Shown here: piece by piece, positions 25,965-35,399 of the stretch
How positions within the stretch are numbered: the first letter of the stretch is position 1
How the letters are laid out: each line of letters starts with the position of its first letter
Assembly (NCBI RefSeq): GCF_008764295.1
Contig: NZ_VTQX01000002.1
Location: forward strand, 149,898 to 213,897
Length of the DNA stretch: 64,000 bases
Direction of reading: 5' to 3'
Source of the DNA: Bacillus methanolicus
GTDB lineage: Bacteria; Bacillota; Bacilli; Bacillales; Cytobacillaceae
The notes under the pieces: generated by a model
The model's input: the letters and a program-made list of their open reading frames with translations, nothing else
The model's database searches: none
Told to the model about the DNA's origin: nothing
Made by a program: the position numbers and the translations under genes

Positions 25965-26586
25965 ACTACAATCAGCTCCGAATTCTGAAAATCTTTATTT
26001 ATAGCTCTTTTCTCAAACTATTCTCCTTTTGGAAGGTATACCGCTGCGAAGTTCATAATGGGCTACAACAAGTAATATAGGCACTGGACGCGCATTTGAA
26101 AACAATGAAAGTTCAATGGGTTTATTAAGAAGATAAAGCCAAAGAGCTTTCTATCTATCTATCACCGTCCATACTATAAAGGACCCTTTTACGATAAAGG
26201 AAGCGCGGTGCAGTACCCCTAGTTGCTTAGCGAAGATTGTCCAAATACTCATTTTCACGGTACGTTATCCGCCAACACACAAGTACACCAGAAAAAAGTG
26301 AGCCACAAGCTACGAACTCTATCTTTCCTAGACGGTGAAAAACGAATTAACAATTTCGTGCTCGTTTTTCAACTGGCTGTTGTGCATGTGAAAGTATTTT
26401 GATGCAAAAGAATGAAGAATAAGAAAAGTGCCAACATATTATATCCGTGCAATTATACTTTGATGGAATGCAAGAGGTCGAAAAACTAACCCATGCAAAA
26501 CCACAGGTCTGTACAAAAACAGTCTTATAAATATATCTTATTAAAAAGGAGAAAGTAGTACAAGTAATAGAGAGGAAATTAAAAAA
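25965..26586. other. Long intergenic region between nrdR and speD
   Basis: About 620 bp hold no convincing gene. A hairpin GTGAAAAACGA / TCGTTTTTCAAC spans about 26,334-26,375. Short broken frames on the minus strand around 26,180-26,310 suggest a decayed gene, but no family could be recognised. The nrdR promoter must lie near 25,980-26,080, but no clear boxes were found. Confidence 0.4.
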
Positions 26587-26608
26587 AGAGGTGTATCAAA
26601 CACCTCTT
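26587..26608 (-). terminator. Terminator after speD
   Basis: AAGAGGTGT and ACACCTCTT pair around a short loop and are followed on the minus strand by TTTTTTT. It lies 54 bp past the speD stop. Confidence 0.88.
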
Positions 26609-26661
26609 GCACTCGCTAAAATTTATTTACTGCATGACTTCACATTGATTTACGTTTGCAC

Positions 26662-27036
26662 CTACAGATTAATTTTTTGCTTTACTTGAACAGGACCCAT
26701 TCCACGCGGTAGTTCAATATTTTCTCGTGTCTTTGCTCCTAACGCTTCTGCAATATAATTGGCAGCAATATTCGGATCCATTTCCCCACATGTGTACACG
26801 TCAATGCTAGCATATCCATGTTCAGGAAAGCTGTGAATCGTTAAATGCGACTCTGAAATAATCACAACTCCACTCACGCCTTGTGGAGCAAATTTATGAA
26901 ATGCGACTTCACGAATTTCAGCACCTGACTTTAATGCTGCATCTGCAAAAATCCGTTCAATTTGTTCAATATCGTTTAACTTTTCAAAATCGCAACCCCA
27001 TAATTCCGAAATAACATGACGACCCATTGTTTCCAT
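26662..27036 (-). CDS. speD: S-adenosylmethionine decarboxylase proenzyme
   Basis: Starting at the ATG at 27,036 (GGGGGAAA upstream) the protein has 124 residues, and the self-cleavage site falls at Ser63 in SESHLTIHS, with His68 and Cys83, the numbering known for bacterial class 1B enzymes. The proenzyme cleaves before Ser63 to make the pyruvoyl group. It then decarboxylates S-adenosylmethionine for spermidine synthesis. A longer frame from a TTG two codons upstream has a ribosome site too close to use. It is placed next to gapB as in Bacillus. Confidence 0.96.
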   Translation of the reverse strand: METMGRHVISELWGCDFEKLNDIEQIERIFADAALKSGAEIREVAFHKFAPQGVSGVVIISESHLTIHSFPEHGYASIDVYTCGEMDPNIAANYIAEALGAKTRENIELPRGMGPVQVKQKINL

Positions 27037-27180
27037 ATTCAATTTCCCCCTTTTGGCTTTTTACGAAAACACATGAATTTTTCTAGTGGACGCTCACTAC
27101 CACGGGGGAAAGTTAGTCCAGAGAGGTCCTAACCCTTTAAGTAGCAAACAAATCCTTCATTCATGAAGTTCACGTGGAAT

Positions 27181-27209
27181 AGTATACTTTGTTTGCATTT
27201 CTTTTGCAA
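27181..27209 (-). promoter_or_regulatory. Promoter of speD
   Basis: TTGCAA (27,204-27,209) and TATACT (27,181-27,186) are 17 bp apart on the minus strand. The resulting leader of about 140 nt contains a long imperfect hairpin (GGAC / GTCC arms at about 27,091-27,134), of unknown meaning. Confidence 0.65.
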
Positions 27210-27274
27210 TATATAGGGGGAAATTTGTTTATATTTAAGGAACAAATCGTGTGTACTACTTAAATGTAGGTGAA

Positions 27275-27386
27275 TTCCGGAAAAATCGTGAATAATTCCG
27301 GAATTTTTCTGCTTAATTCCGGAAAAAGCAGATGTATTTCCGAAAAAATTGCATTAATTCCGGAATTTCACCCTACAATTCCGGAA
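27275..27386. repeat. Phased array of TTCCGGAA palindromes
   Basis: Five exact TTCCGGAA palindromes (27,275, 27,295, 27,317, 27,358 and 27,379) and one degenerate TTCCGAA (27,338) follow each other with centres 20, 22, 20.5, 20.5 and 21 bp apart. Most are extended as AATTCCGGAA, and the DNA between them is AT-rich and variable. The spacing is close to two turns of the helix. No gene overlaps it. Confidence 0.85.
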
Positions 27387-27397
27387 AACAGTACAAA

Positions 27398-27530
27398 AGC
27401 GCAGGCGCTTTGCTCAGACCCGTAAAAATCGGACCATTCAGGTAGGAGATATAGGAAACCTATGGTGCTAGCATCTCTGGTTGTCTTATCGTACGTGATA
27501 GAGCCTAAGTGCCGGAGCTAGACGAGGACA
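27398..27530. repeat. Degenerate Bacillaceae intergenic repeat
   Basis: Ends with AAGCGCAGGCGCTTT and TGCCGGAGCTAGACGAGGAC, which on the minus strand read GTCTAGCTCCGGCACTTAG ... AAAGCGCCTGCGCTT. I recall this pair of boxes from a dispersed intergenic repeat of many Bacillaceae. The middle is diverged. Identification is from memory, not from a search. Confidence 0.5.
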
Positions 27531-27583
27531 AACTGATTTAGAGTTATAGACATTGTTTACATTTTGTCATTACCGAAACAGAG

Positions 27584-27613
27584 AAAAAGTCCACTCAAAG
27601 AAATGAGGGACTT
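27584..27613 (-). terminator. Terminator after gapB
   Basis: AAGTCC-CTCA and TGAG-TGGACTT form a stem around TTTCTT, then TTTTT on the minus strand. It lies 16 bp beyond the gapB stop. Confidence 0.8.
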
Positions 27614-27628
27614 ATAATTAGCCATCTA

Positions 27629-28660
27629 TTAACTTACTTTTACTTCCGCTCTCTGGAGCAAGGCACGGGCAACATGTTTTGTTAAATCAACAACGCGACA
27701 AGAATAGCCCCATTCATTATCATACCAAGCTAATACTTTTACCTTATTTGCACCCATAACGATTGTGGATAAGCCATCAATAATCGCTGAATGCTCATTC
27801 GTATTAAAATCAACGGACACTAACGGTTCTTCAGTGAGATCCAATATCCCTTTTAAAGCTCCTTTTGAGGCTGATAGGAACGCATTATTCACTTCATCAA
27901 CCGTAACCTCTCTTTTCAGATCAACAACGAGATCAACTAACGACACATTTGAGGTTGGAACTCGTAAAGCCATTCCATGCAGCTTCCCTTTTAAACTTGG
28001 GAGTACGAGCGATAATGCTTTGGCAGCACCTGTTGAGGTTGGAATAATCGATTGGGCACAGGCTCTTGCACGCCTTAAATCCTTATGCGGATTATCAATA
28101 TTTTTTTGGTCATTTGTATAAGCGTGAACCGTTGTCATTAACCCGTTAACAATACCAAATTGTGCATCTAATACCTTGGCAACCGGAGCAAGGCAATTGG
28201 TTGTACAAGAAGCATTTGAAATAATATCATGTCTTTCGAGATTAAGTACTTCTTCATTAACTCCCATGACAATGGTGACATCTTCGTTTTTACCAGGTGC
28301 TGTTAAAATGACTTTCTTTGCCCCTGCCTGCAAATGTAAGCTTGCTTTGTCTCTTGCGTTAAATTTCCCCGTTGCTTCAATGACTATATCAATCCCGTAC
28401 TGCTCCCAAGGAAGCTCAGCTGGGTTACGATTGCTTAATAATTTGACTCGTTTACCATTAACGACTAAGGCGTTGTCTTCTGCGATAATGTTGCCTTCGA
28501 ATTTCCCATGATTGGTGTCATACTTTATTAAATGTGCCAACGTTTCCGCTGGATAACTAGCATTGATTGCTACAATTTCTAAACTATCTTCAAGAATGGC
28601 TTTTCTAAATACCATTCTGCCAATTCTTCCAAACCCATTGATCGCAATTTTTGCCTTCAT
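27629..28660 (-). CDS. gapB: Glyceraldehyde-3-phosphate dehydrogenase, gluconeogenic GapB type
   Basis: This 343-residue enzyme has NGFGRIGR at 8-15, the catalytic Cys152 in SNASCTTNC and the C-terminal WYDNEWGYS. The segment after the second beta strand is INASYPAET, without the Asp that binds NAD ribose, which fits the NADP-preferring GapB. In Bacillus GapB runs the reaction toward glyceraldehyde-3-phosphate in gluconeogenesis and is repressed by CcpN on glucose. The adjacency to speD is typical. A GAGAGGAG ribosome site precedes the ATG. Confidence 0.96.
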   Translation of the reverse strand: MKAKIAINGFGRIGRMVFRKAILEDSLEIVAINASYPAETLAHLIKYDTNHGKFEGNIIAEDNALVVNGKRVKLLSNRNPAELPWEQYGIDIVIEATGKFNARDKASLHLQAGAKKVILTAPGKNEDVTIVMGVNEEVLNLERHDIISNASCTTNCLAPVAKVLDAQFGIVNGLMTTVHAYTNDQKNIDNPHKDLRRARACAQSIIPTSTGAAKALSLVLPSLKGKLHGMALRVPTSNVSLVDLVVDLKREVTVDEVNNAFLSASKGALKGILDLTEEPLVSVDFNTNEHSAIIDGLSTIVMGANKVKVLAWYDNEWGYSCRVVDLTKHVARALLQRAEVKVS

Positions 28661-28946
28661 CTTACGGCTCCTCTCGAATAAATGTTATACTTTTAAACCG
28701 TTTATCACAATTAGTATAACACAATGAGAAGATTTTGTGCTGAATTAAATGCGGAAATTAAGAAAAATCATTCTAAAGATCATTTAAGCTCCCTAAATAT
28801 GCCCTACAATTCTTCTAACTTCTTTTTAGATACTCTTCAGTTCCCGAAACTCCAAAAGTGAAACCCTTTAAGACGTTACTCGAATAATTAAATAGATTCT
28901 CTAAATTTGTAAGTAGTTCTTTAATTAAACAGAAAGGATTTTTATC
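28661..28946. other. Divergent intergenic region upstream of gapB
   Basis: This stretch separates gapB from the plus-strand pseudogene. On the minus strand TATACT is visible near 28,715 (GTGTTATACTAA context), a candidate gapB -10. No CcpN site could be assigned by eye. Confidence 0.4.
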
Positions 28947-30187
28947 ATGACCCTTTATTTATGGATCATTTTTATTGGAATTTTCCTCCTAACTGCATTT
29001 CCATTACTTTCAGCTAAAAAAAGGAGTAGATGGAATATCATCCAGACGATTATTGTCACGCTTTCTATCATCATTGCCATTGTTGCAATTGAAATTTTTT
29101 ACACCCCACCAATAATGCCGATCGTTTTCATTATGATCGTAACCATTCTTGCTGACAAATCCACCTACACAAAAACGGGATTAATTATTACTGGAATGGG
29201 CTGTACTCATTCTTTCTGTTTTGGCTTATTACTTATTTCACGATGATCCAGATTATGTCCAAAACTATATTGATAAGAATCCAGACTTAGCCTCCATGCA
29301 CTTAAGTGTAGATGGAGAAAATTTGATATGTAAACAAGGTGAAGTAAAAGGTCCTCTTGCCAGTGTGGTGAAGACAATCATTGCTATTGAATTTGCCAAT
29401 CAAGTAGTGGAAGGAAAAATCGACCCTGACGAACAAATTCCATTAGTAGAATTAGAAAAGTTTTACCTTGTCAACACAGATGGGGGAGCTCATCCAAATT
29501 GGCTTAAAGAAATGAAAGATGGAGACCAGATCAAAAATGATGCAGTTTCTTTACAGGAAGTTGCAAAGGGAATGATTATGTTCAGCTCCAATACAAATAC
29601 TGATTTTTTACTCGATAAATTAGGTCCTGAATCAATTAATCATGTGATAGAATCTTTAGGTCTAGAAAATCACGCTCCAGTTTATCCACTAGTTTCATCA
29701 TTATTAGTTTCTACTTATCTAAATGAGGATAAAAAATCGAGTACCAGCCAATTGCTAGACAGATTACAATCCTTGTCACTTGAAGATTATAGAGAGCTCT
29801 CTTGGGGGATTCACCATTTGTTAAAACATAGAAAAGCCGATTTTTTCAACGGCTCTGTTTCAATTCCTATCGATTTACAGAAAATATGGTCTGACCGTCT
29901 ACTAATGCAACGGTAGAAGACTATGGCAAGGTTATGAGCGCCAGTTCCAATGATACCCCCACGTTCCCAGGCGGTGAAGACATCCTCCGCAATATTATGG
30001 AATGCCCATGAAAGTGAATGTCTCAAATCAGGAAATATATGCACATCTTGGAATGAAGGGTGGTTCTACCGCTTTTGTCGTAAACCAAGCTTTATATGTT
30101 GAAAACCATGATGGAAGAAAAATGGAGTTGATCATTTTCACTGAAGGATTTCCATTATTGAGCAAATCAAAATGGAAAAAAACATGA
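28947..30187 (+). pseudogene. Membrane-anchored beta-lactamase-like serine hydrolase, multiple frameshifts
   Basis: Three frames joined end to end describe one protein. Residues encoded at 28,947-29,190 form three membrane helices. After a shift near 29,200 the next frame continues AVLILSVLAYYLFHDDPDYV and then a beta-lactamase/transpeptidase-like domain with SVVK (SxxK) as a candidate nucleophile motif. A second shift near 29,897 leads to STNATVEDYGKVMSA, and a third near 30,003 to VSNQEIYAHLGMKGGSTAF. At least three frameshifts make it a decayed gene. Its substrate is unknown. Confidence 0.8.
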
Positions 30188-30335
30188 ATTCATTCTTAAA
30201 AAAGGTTCTCACCGAACACTCTTAATATTATAAAAATTATGAAATACAATTACGAGGTTGTCAGCAGCAGTATTCTATGGTGAGAAATGATGAAATGAAT
30301 TTCAACTTAGCGATTAAGTCTATTCATATGTAAAT

Positions 30336-30381
30336 AAGCCTGTAGACAAGTCCCACTTACTTCGAACTCATCTACAGGCTT
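30336..30381 (-). terminator. Hairpin downstream of coaE
   Basis: AAGCCTGTAGA and TCTACAGGCTT form a perfect 11-bp stem with a 24-base loop, 18 bp after the coaE stop. The following T run on the minus strand is weak (TTATTTA), so it may be a terminator or a transcript-end stabiliser. Confidence 0.6.
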
Positions 30382-30398
30382 AAGGCATGTAAAAAGCT

Positions 30399-31007
30399 TT
30401 ACATTTTCATGTCGAGCCCCCATTGTTCCAAAATCGCAGTTAATTGCTTTTTTGTCTCCTCAATCGTTCCATTGTTGTCAATGATGGCATCACTTAATTT
30501 GATTTTATCTTTTAAAGGCATTTGCGATTGTATTCGGGCAAGAGCCTCTTCGGCAGTGAATTGGTTGCGTGCCATCAATCTTTTTAATTGTACTTCTTCA
30601 TTCACGAAAACAAGCAATGTTTTGTCGACCAAATGGGTTAATTTACTTTCAAATAAAAGAGGGATGTCCAAAACGATCAGTTTTTCACCGGCATTCACAG
30701 CATGCTCACGTTTTTCAATCATCCTTCTGCGAACATCTGGATGGACTATGCTGTTTAATTTCAACCTCTTTTCTTCATGATTGAAAATGATCGCGCCTAA
30801 TTTCGCTCGATCTATTTCTTGGTTTGGCAGCAAAATATCTTGACCGAAGTAGGCAACAATTTCCTTGTAGGCTGGCTCCCCTGCTGCTACAGCCAAACGG
30901 GCCTCTAAATCCGCATCAATAATCGGCACTCCATGCTCCCTCAATATATTCGATACAGTGCTTTTCCCACTAGCGATTCCACCGGTTAATCCTACAACTA
31001 TTGCCAT
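30399..31007 (-). CDS. coaE: Dephospho-CoA kinase
   Basis: This 202-residue kinase has the P-loop GLTGGIASGKST at residues 6-17, the CoA-domain motif IIDADLEAR, and VLDIPLLFES. It phosphorylates the 3-prime hydroxyl of dephospho-CoA in the last step of coenzyme A synthesis. It is the last gene of the polA-mutM-ytaF-coaE cluster, the order of B. subtilis. Confidence 0.97.
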   Translation of the reverse strand: MAIVVGLTGGIASGKSTVSNILREHGVPIIDADLEARLAVAAGEPAYKEIVAYFGQDILLPNQEIDRAKLGAIIFNHEEKRLKLNSIVHPDVRRRMIEKREHAVNAGEKLIVLDIPLLFESKLTHLVDKTLLVFVNEEVQLKRLMARNQFTAEEALARIQSQMPLKDKIKLSDAIIDNNGTIEETKKQLTAILEQWGLDMKM

Positions 31008-31059
31008 AATGATTCCTCACTTTATCTTTAACTGCTGCTCCTAGTACATCAATAGCCCA

Positions 31060-31692
31060 TTACAATTTCCAAATCCCAATAAAAATAAGTAGAATTCCAG
31101 GGATAAACGAAAACTTTTGCAGAACAGTATTTCTCGAAAGCATAGCACCAATCTTCATCCCAACAGTTACAAATAGTGAACTCATCACAGCCACTGTAAC
31201 CGCCAAGGCGAGAGGTGAATAGCCCAGCATAGCTGCCCCAATACCCGCCCCAAAAGCATCGAGAGAAAGAGCTAATCCGAGAACAAACGCTTCAATTCCA
31301 GTAATCGTCCCTGAGCGATCAAAATCGGCAGACATCGGTTTCTTCAAAATGTTGATCACAAGCCCTAATGATTTAATTTCAAAATTAACAATCATTTTTT
31401 CATGGGGGAGCGCCTCTTTCGCTTTCTCTGTTCGAAAAAATTGATACAAAATCCATCCACCTAATAAGACAAGAACAATTCCCCCAATCCTCTCAGCCAT
31501 GTCAGGAGAAAGGAAGGTTTCAATTACTTTTCCCACTGCCATTGCCACAATTAATGTGATTGCGGAACAACATGCAATGACGATGATCGATTTAAAAGGG
31601 ATTTTCATTTTTCGCAATCCATAAGTAAAACCGACGCTAAAACTATCTAAGCTTACCGCAAATGCGAGTAGAATAAGTGAAAATGTAAACAC
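31060..31692 (-). CDS. ytaF: Sporulation membrane protein YtaF (MntP-like)
   Basis: This 210-residue protein has six membrane helices arranged as two homologous halves. Each begins with a Leu-Asp-rich helix (AFAVSLDSFSVGFTYG and GLALSLDAFGAGIGAAM), the motif shared with the manganese exporter MntP. In B. subtilis ytaF is linked to sporulation. Cation export is suggested by the family but not proven. It lies between mutM and coaE. Confidence 0.92.
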   Translation of the reverse strand: MFTFSLILLAFAVSLDSFSVGFTYGLRKMKIPFKSIIVIACCSAITLIVAMAVGKVIETFLSPDMAERIGGIVLVLLGGWILYQFFRTEKAKEALPHEKMIVNFEIKSLGLVINILKKPMSADFDRSGTITGIEAFVLGLALSLDAFGAGIGAAMLGYSPLALAVTVAVMSSLFVTVGMKIGAMLSRNTVLQKFSFIPGILLIFIGIWKL

Positions 31693-31826
31693 TGGTATAA
31701 GCTCCTTCCCATCAAAAAGCTAAGATAGTATATGGAAGGAGCCATTCCAATGTTAATATTTAGATTCAGCGGATGTAAACAAAAGCCCGCAAATAAACGA
31801 GAAAGATAGCATAGTTAACAAAATTA

Positions 31827-32660
31827 TCATTTCTTTTTCTTTTGACATTGCGGACAGAAGACCGTTCCTCTGCCGCCAACAACAATTCTTTCTAACTCTT
31901 GCGAACAAACTTTACATTTCTCTCCTTTTCGGCCATAAACATATAATTCCAATTGAAACATGCCGATTTGGCCCTGCGTATTCACATAGGAGCGAACCGT
32001 ACTTCCTCCTTTTTCAACAGCTTCCTCCAACGTTTTCACGATTTCAGCATGTAATTGAACAAGTTCTTTTTGCGATAAGGAATTAGCAGCCCTTTCAGGG
32101 TGAATACCTGCTTTGAAGAGTGATTCATCTACATAAATATTCCCTAAGCCCACAACAAGCTTTTGATCAAGTAATACCGTTTTAATACTTCGGTTCGTTT
32201 TCGCCAACATCTCCTGCATACGAGAAACCGTAAATTGAGATGAGAAAGGCTCAGGACCAAGCTGCGATAACGGAAGCTCTTTAAGCTCTTCCCCTTTTTT
32301 AAATAAATGCATCGTTCCAAATTTCCTCACATCCCGGTACCGTAATTGGGTGCCATCCGTAAAATAAAAGATAACATGTGTATGTTTATCAATTTCATCA
32401 TCAGGAGTAAAAAGTCCGTATCTTCCTTCCATGCGCAAGTGGGAAACGAGTGCAAAGTCGGGTGTATAGATGAGCAAGAATTTTCCTCTGCGACCGATCT
32501 CCTCAATGGCCTGTCCAACAAGAGCGTCCTTAAACTGTTCAACCTCTACTGGTCTTTTTATCATTTTTGGCCAAGTTACAGAAACTCGTTTAATTACCTT
32601 TCCTATTACAAGCTGTTCGAGCGTTCTTCGAACCGTTTCAACCTCTGGTAATTCAGGCAT
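31827..32660 (-). CDS. mutM: Formamidopyrimidine-DNA glycosylase
   Basis: This 277-residue DNA repair enzyme begins MPELPEVETVRR, where Pro2 and Glu3 are catalytic after Met removal. It has the helix-two-turn-helix VGLGNIYVDESLF and a C-terminal zinc finger with CKVC and CPQC. It removes 8-oxoguanine and ring-opened purines, with AP-lyase activity. It starts 22 bp after polA ends, in the same operon, and ends in a short Lys tail. Confidence 0.97.
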   Translation of the reverse strand: MPELPEVETVRRTLEQLVIGKVIKRVSVTWPKMIKRPVEVEQFKDALVGQAIEEIGRRGKFLLIYTPDFALVSHLRMEGRYGLFTPDDEIDKHTHVIFYFTDGTQLRYRDVRKFGTMHLFKKGEELKELPLSQLGPEPFSSQFTVSRMQEMLAKTNRSIKTVLLDQKLVVGLGNIYVDESLFKAGIHPERAANSLSQKELVQLHAEIVKTLEEAVEKGGSTVRSYVNTQGQIGMFQLELYVYGRKGEKCKVCSQELERIVVGGRGTVFCPQCQKKKK

Positions 32661-32681
32661 TCTCTCTCATCCTCTATTCAT

Positions 32682-35306
32682 TTATTTTGCATCAAACCAA
32701 GTAGGACCATAAGAAAAATCGACCTTAAGCGGAACTTTTAATTGTACCGCTTGCTCCATCACTTCTGGAACCATTTCTTTTAATATCTCGATTTCTTCCT
32801 TCGGTGCTTCAAAAATTAATTCATCGTGAACTTGGAGAAGGAGTCGCGTTTTTAAGCCTTCTTCATCCAACCGTGCAGCCATATCGATCATTGCTTTTTT
32901 AATAATATCTGCCGCACTTCCTTGAATTGGTGTGTTCATTGCAGTTCTTTCAGCAAAACTGCGAATATTAAAATTCCGACTCGTAATCTCCGGTAAATAT
33001 CTTCGGCGTTGAAGCAAGGTAGAAACAAACCCCTTTTGCTTTGCATCCTGTACGATTTCTTCCATGTAATTCTTAACACCAGGATAGCTCTCTAAATATT
33101 TCTCAATAAATTTCCCTGCTTCTTTTCTTGTAATATTCAAGCTTTGTGAAAGACCATAATCACTAATTCCGTAAACAATTCCAAAGTTAACGGCCTTGGC
33201 ATGGCGACGCATATTGGCTGTTACCTCATCTTGTGAAACGTGAAACACTTCCATCGCTGTTTTCGTATGAATATCAAGACCTTCCTTGAAAGCTTCAATT
33301 AACTTTGCATCATCCGCTATATGGGCTAATACACGCAATTCAATTTGAGAATAGTCTGCAGCAAAAATGACCCAATCCTGTTCAGACGGAATAAACGCCT
33401 GTCTAATTTTTCTTCCCTCTTCAAGACGAATAGGGATATTTTGCAAATTCGGATCAGTTGAGCTCAGTCTTCCCGTCTGTGTAAGTGCTTGATTATAGCG
33501 AGTATGAACCTTATCATTCTCAGGATTAACAACCTTTAATAGTCCTTCAATATACGTTGATTGCAGCTTCCCAAGTTGTCGATAATGAAGGATCTCGCCG
33601 ATAATGTCATGTTCGTTCTCCAATTTTTCCAATACATCTGCAGAGGTCGAGTAACCTGTCTTCGTTTTCTTAATTGCTGGTAATTGTAATTTCTCAAATA
33701 AAATAATTCCTAATTGCTTTGGTGAATTAATATTAAAAGCCTCGCCGGCAAGTTCAAATATTCTTTTCTCAATTTGAACCAATTGCCCATTGATATCCTC
33801 CCCCATATTGCGCAGACGCTGTAAATCGATCTTTATCCCGGTCGATTCCATATCCGCCAAAATAAGGGATAAAGGCATTTCTAGCTCAAAGAAGAGGTCA
33901 GATTGCTCGTTTTCTTCTAGTTTTTCTTCCAAGATTGGCTTTAGCTCAAATAAGGCAATGGCTTTTCTCACTAAATGCTCTGCAAGAAGCTGCTCTTCTG
34001 GGATCTTTCTCTTTGCCCCTTTTCCATAAAAAGCATCGTTCGATTCTACATTACGATAACCATATGAATGTGCAACAGAAGCAATGTCATCAATTGTTTC
34101 AGACGGGTTTAATAAATAAGAAGCGATTAATAAATCAAATTCAACTCCTTTTAAATGAATATCATGATGCCTTAAAGAAACTTCAGAGCGTTTCGCATCA
34201 TAGACCCATTTTTTCTTTTTTTCATCCTCTGCCCATTTTTTAAAAGCATCGGACTTTAAAGCCAAATCTGCTGATAAAAAGTAGCTCCCCTCTTTATGAA
34301 CGATGGCAAAGCCTATAATGGGGGCATAATGATAATTATCCTCAAGAATTTCAACATAAAAGGCGGATTCGTCGGTAAAGAGCTCTGCCGTTACTTCCTG
34401 TACGATTTTATATTCAATTTCCTCTAACGGCTTGCTCTCTTCAACTACGTCAAGCTTATTTAAAAGGGAATTAAAGCCTAATTCTTTAAAGAGTTTTACT
34501 ACATTTTCCGGCTCAAACGAATCATATTCAATCTCACTAAGTTCCACTTCAACAGGTGCATTTCGAATAATGGTTGCCAATTCCTTACTCATTAAAGCCT
34601 GTTCTTGAAATTCTGCAATTTTTTCCTGCAGTTTTTTTCCACTTACTTGTTCAATCGAATTCAACAAATTATCAACAGTCTGAAACTCCTTTAACAGCTT
34701 AATCGCTGTCTTTTCTCCTACGCCAGGTATTCCAGGAATATTGTCTGAGCTATCTCCCATTAAGCCCTTCATATCAATAATTTGCTCTGGAGTCAGACCA
34801 TATTTCTCCATAATATGTTTCGGCGTATACTCTTCAATATCAGTGATCCCTTTGCGTGTGATCGCGACAGTCGTTTTTTCAGAACTTAGCTGGGTTAAAT
34901 CCTTATCTCCAGAAATTACTTTCACATTAAAACCATCCTGTTCAGCTTTTAATGACAGGGTTCCAATAATATCATCTGCCTCAAAATTCTCCAGTTCATA
35001 ACGTGGAATTCGATATGCATCCAACAATTCACGAATATATGGGAATTGCTCAGAGAGCTCCGGTGGTGTTTTTTGTCTCCCGCCTTTATATTCGCTGAAT
35101 GTTTTATGTCTGAACGTTGTCTTTCCAGCATCGAAAGCAACCATAATATGGCTCGGCTTCTCTTCTTCCAAAATCTTCATCAGCATCATGGTAAAGCCGT
35201 AAACAGCGTTTGTATGTATTCCTTTGTCATTGTTCAATAGGGGCAGTGCAAAAAAAGCACGATAAGCAATACTATTCCCATCAATTAAAACCAATTTTTT
35301 AGACAT
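32682..35306 (-). CDS. polA: DNA polymerase I
   Basis: This 874-residue protein has an N-terminal 5-prime nuclease domain (MSKKLVLIDGNSIAYRAFF; GLMGDSSDNIPGIPGVGEKTA). The middle exonuclease domain lacks the acidic metal-binding set, as is usual for Bacillus enzymes. The polymerase core has motif A DYSQIELRVLAHIADD, motif B RRHAKAVNFGIVYG and motif C VHDELIFE. It fills gaps in repair and removes Okazaki primers. It heads the polA-mutM-ytaF-coaE cluster. Confidence 0.98.
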   Translation of the reverse strand: MSKKLVLIDGNSIAYRAFFALPLLNNDKGIHTNAVYGFTMMLMKILEEEKPSHIMVAFDAGKTTFRHKTFSEYKGGRQKTPPELSEQFPYIRELLDAYRIPRYELENFEADDIIGTLSLKAEQDGFNVKVISGDKDLTQLSSEKTTVAITRKGITDIEEYTPKHIMEKYGLTPEQIIDMKGLMGDSSDNIPGIPGVGEKTAIKLLKEFQTVDNLLNSIEQVSGKKLQEKIAEFQEQALMSKELATIIRNAPVEVELSEIEYDSFEPENVVKLFKELGFNSLLNKLDVVEESKPLEEIEYKIVQEVTAELFTDESAFYVEILEDNYHYAPIIGFAIVHKEGSYFLSADLALKSDAFKKWAEDEKKKKWVYDAKRSEVSLRHHDIHLKGVEFDLLIASYLLNPSETIDDIASVAHSYGYRNVESNDAFYGKGAKRKIPEEQLLAEHLVRKAIALFELKPILEEKLEENEQSDLFFELEMPLSLILADMESTGIKIDLQRLRNMGEDINGQLVQIEKRIFELAGEAFNINSPKQLGIILFEKLQLPAIKKTKTGYSTSADVLEKLENEHDIIGEILHYRQLGKLQSTYIEGLLKVVNPENDKVHTRYNQALTQTGRLSSTDPNLQNIPIRLEEGRKIRQAFIPSEQDWVIFAADYSQIELRVLAHIADDAKLIEAFKEGLDIHTKTAMEVFHVSQDEVTANMRRHAKAVNFGIVYGISDYGLSQSLNITRKEAGKFIEKYLESYPGVKNYMEEIVQDAKQKGFVSTLLQRRRYLPEITSRNFNIRSFAERTAMNTPIQGSAADIIKKAMIDMAARLDEEGLKTRLLLQVHDELIFEAPKEEIEILKEMVPEVMEQAVQLKVPLKVDFSYGPTWFDAK

Positions 35307-35335
35307 CTATTCATACCTCACCTTTCATAAAAAAA

Positions 35336-35393
35336 GCCGTTATTTTCTTCCTTATATTCTATCATGAGAATATAAAGAAGGAAAAATAACGGC
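35336..35393 (-). terminator. Long hairpin terminator after hflC
   Basis: An arm of about 25 bp (GCCGTTATTTT...) pairs with its complement around ATCATG and is followed on the minus strand by TTTTTTT. It separates hflKC from polA. Confidence 0.92.
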
Positions 35394-35399
35394 ATGATA

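Noticed and set aside
26180..26310. Possible transposase remnant between nrdR and speD
   Set aside because: Short broken frames only; no motif could be assigned, so it was described as gene-free.
27275..27386. CRISPR array
   Set aside because: The repeat unit is only 8-10 bp with 12-14 bp variable gaps, far below CRISPR repeat and spacer length, and no cas genes are present.
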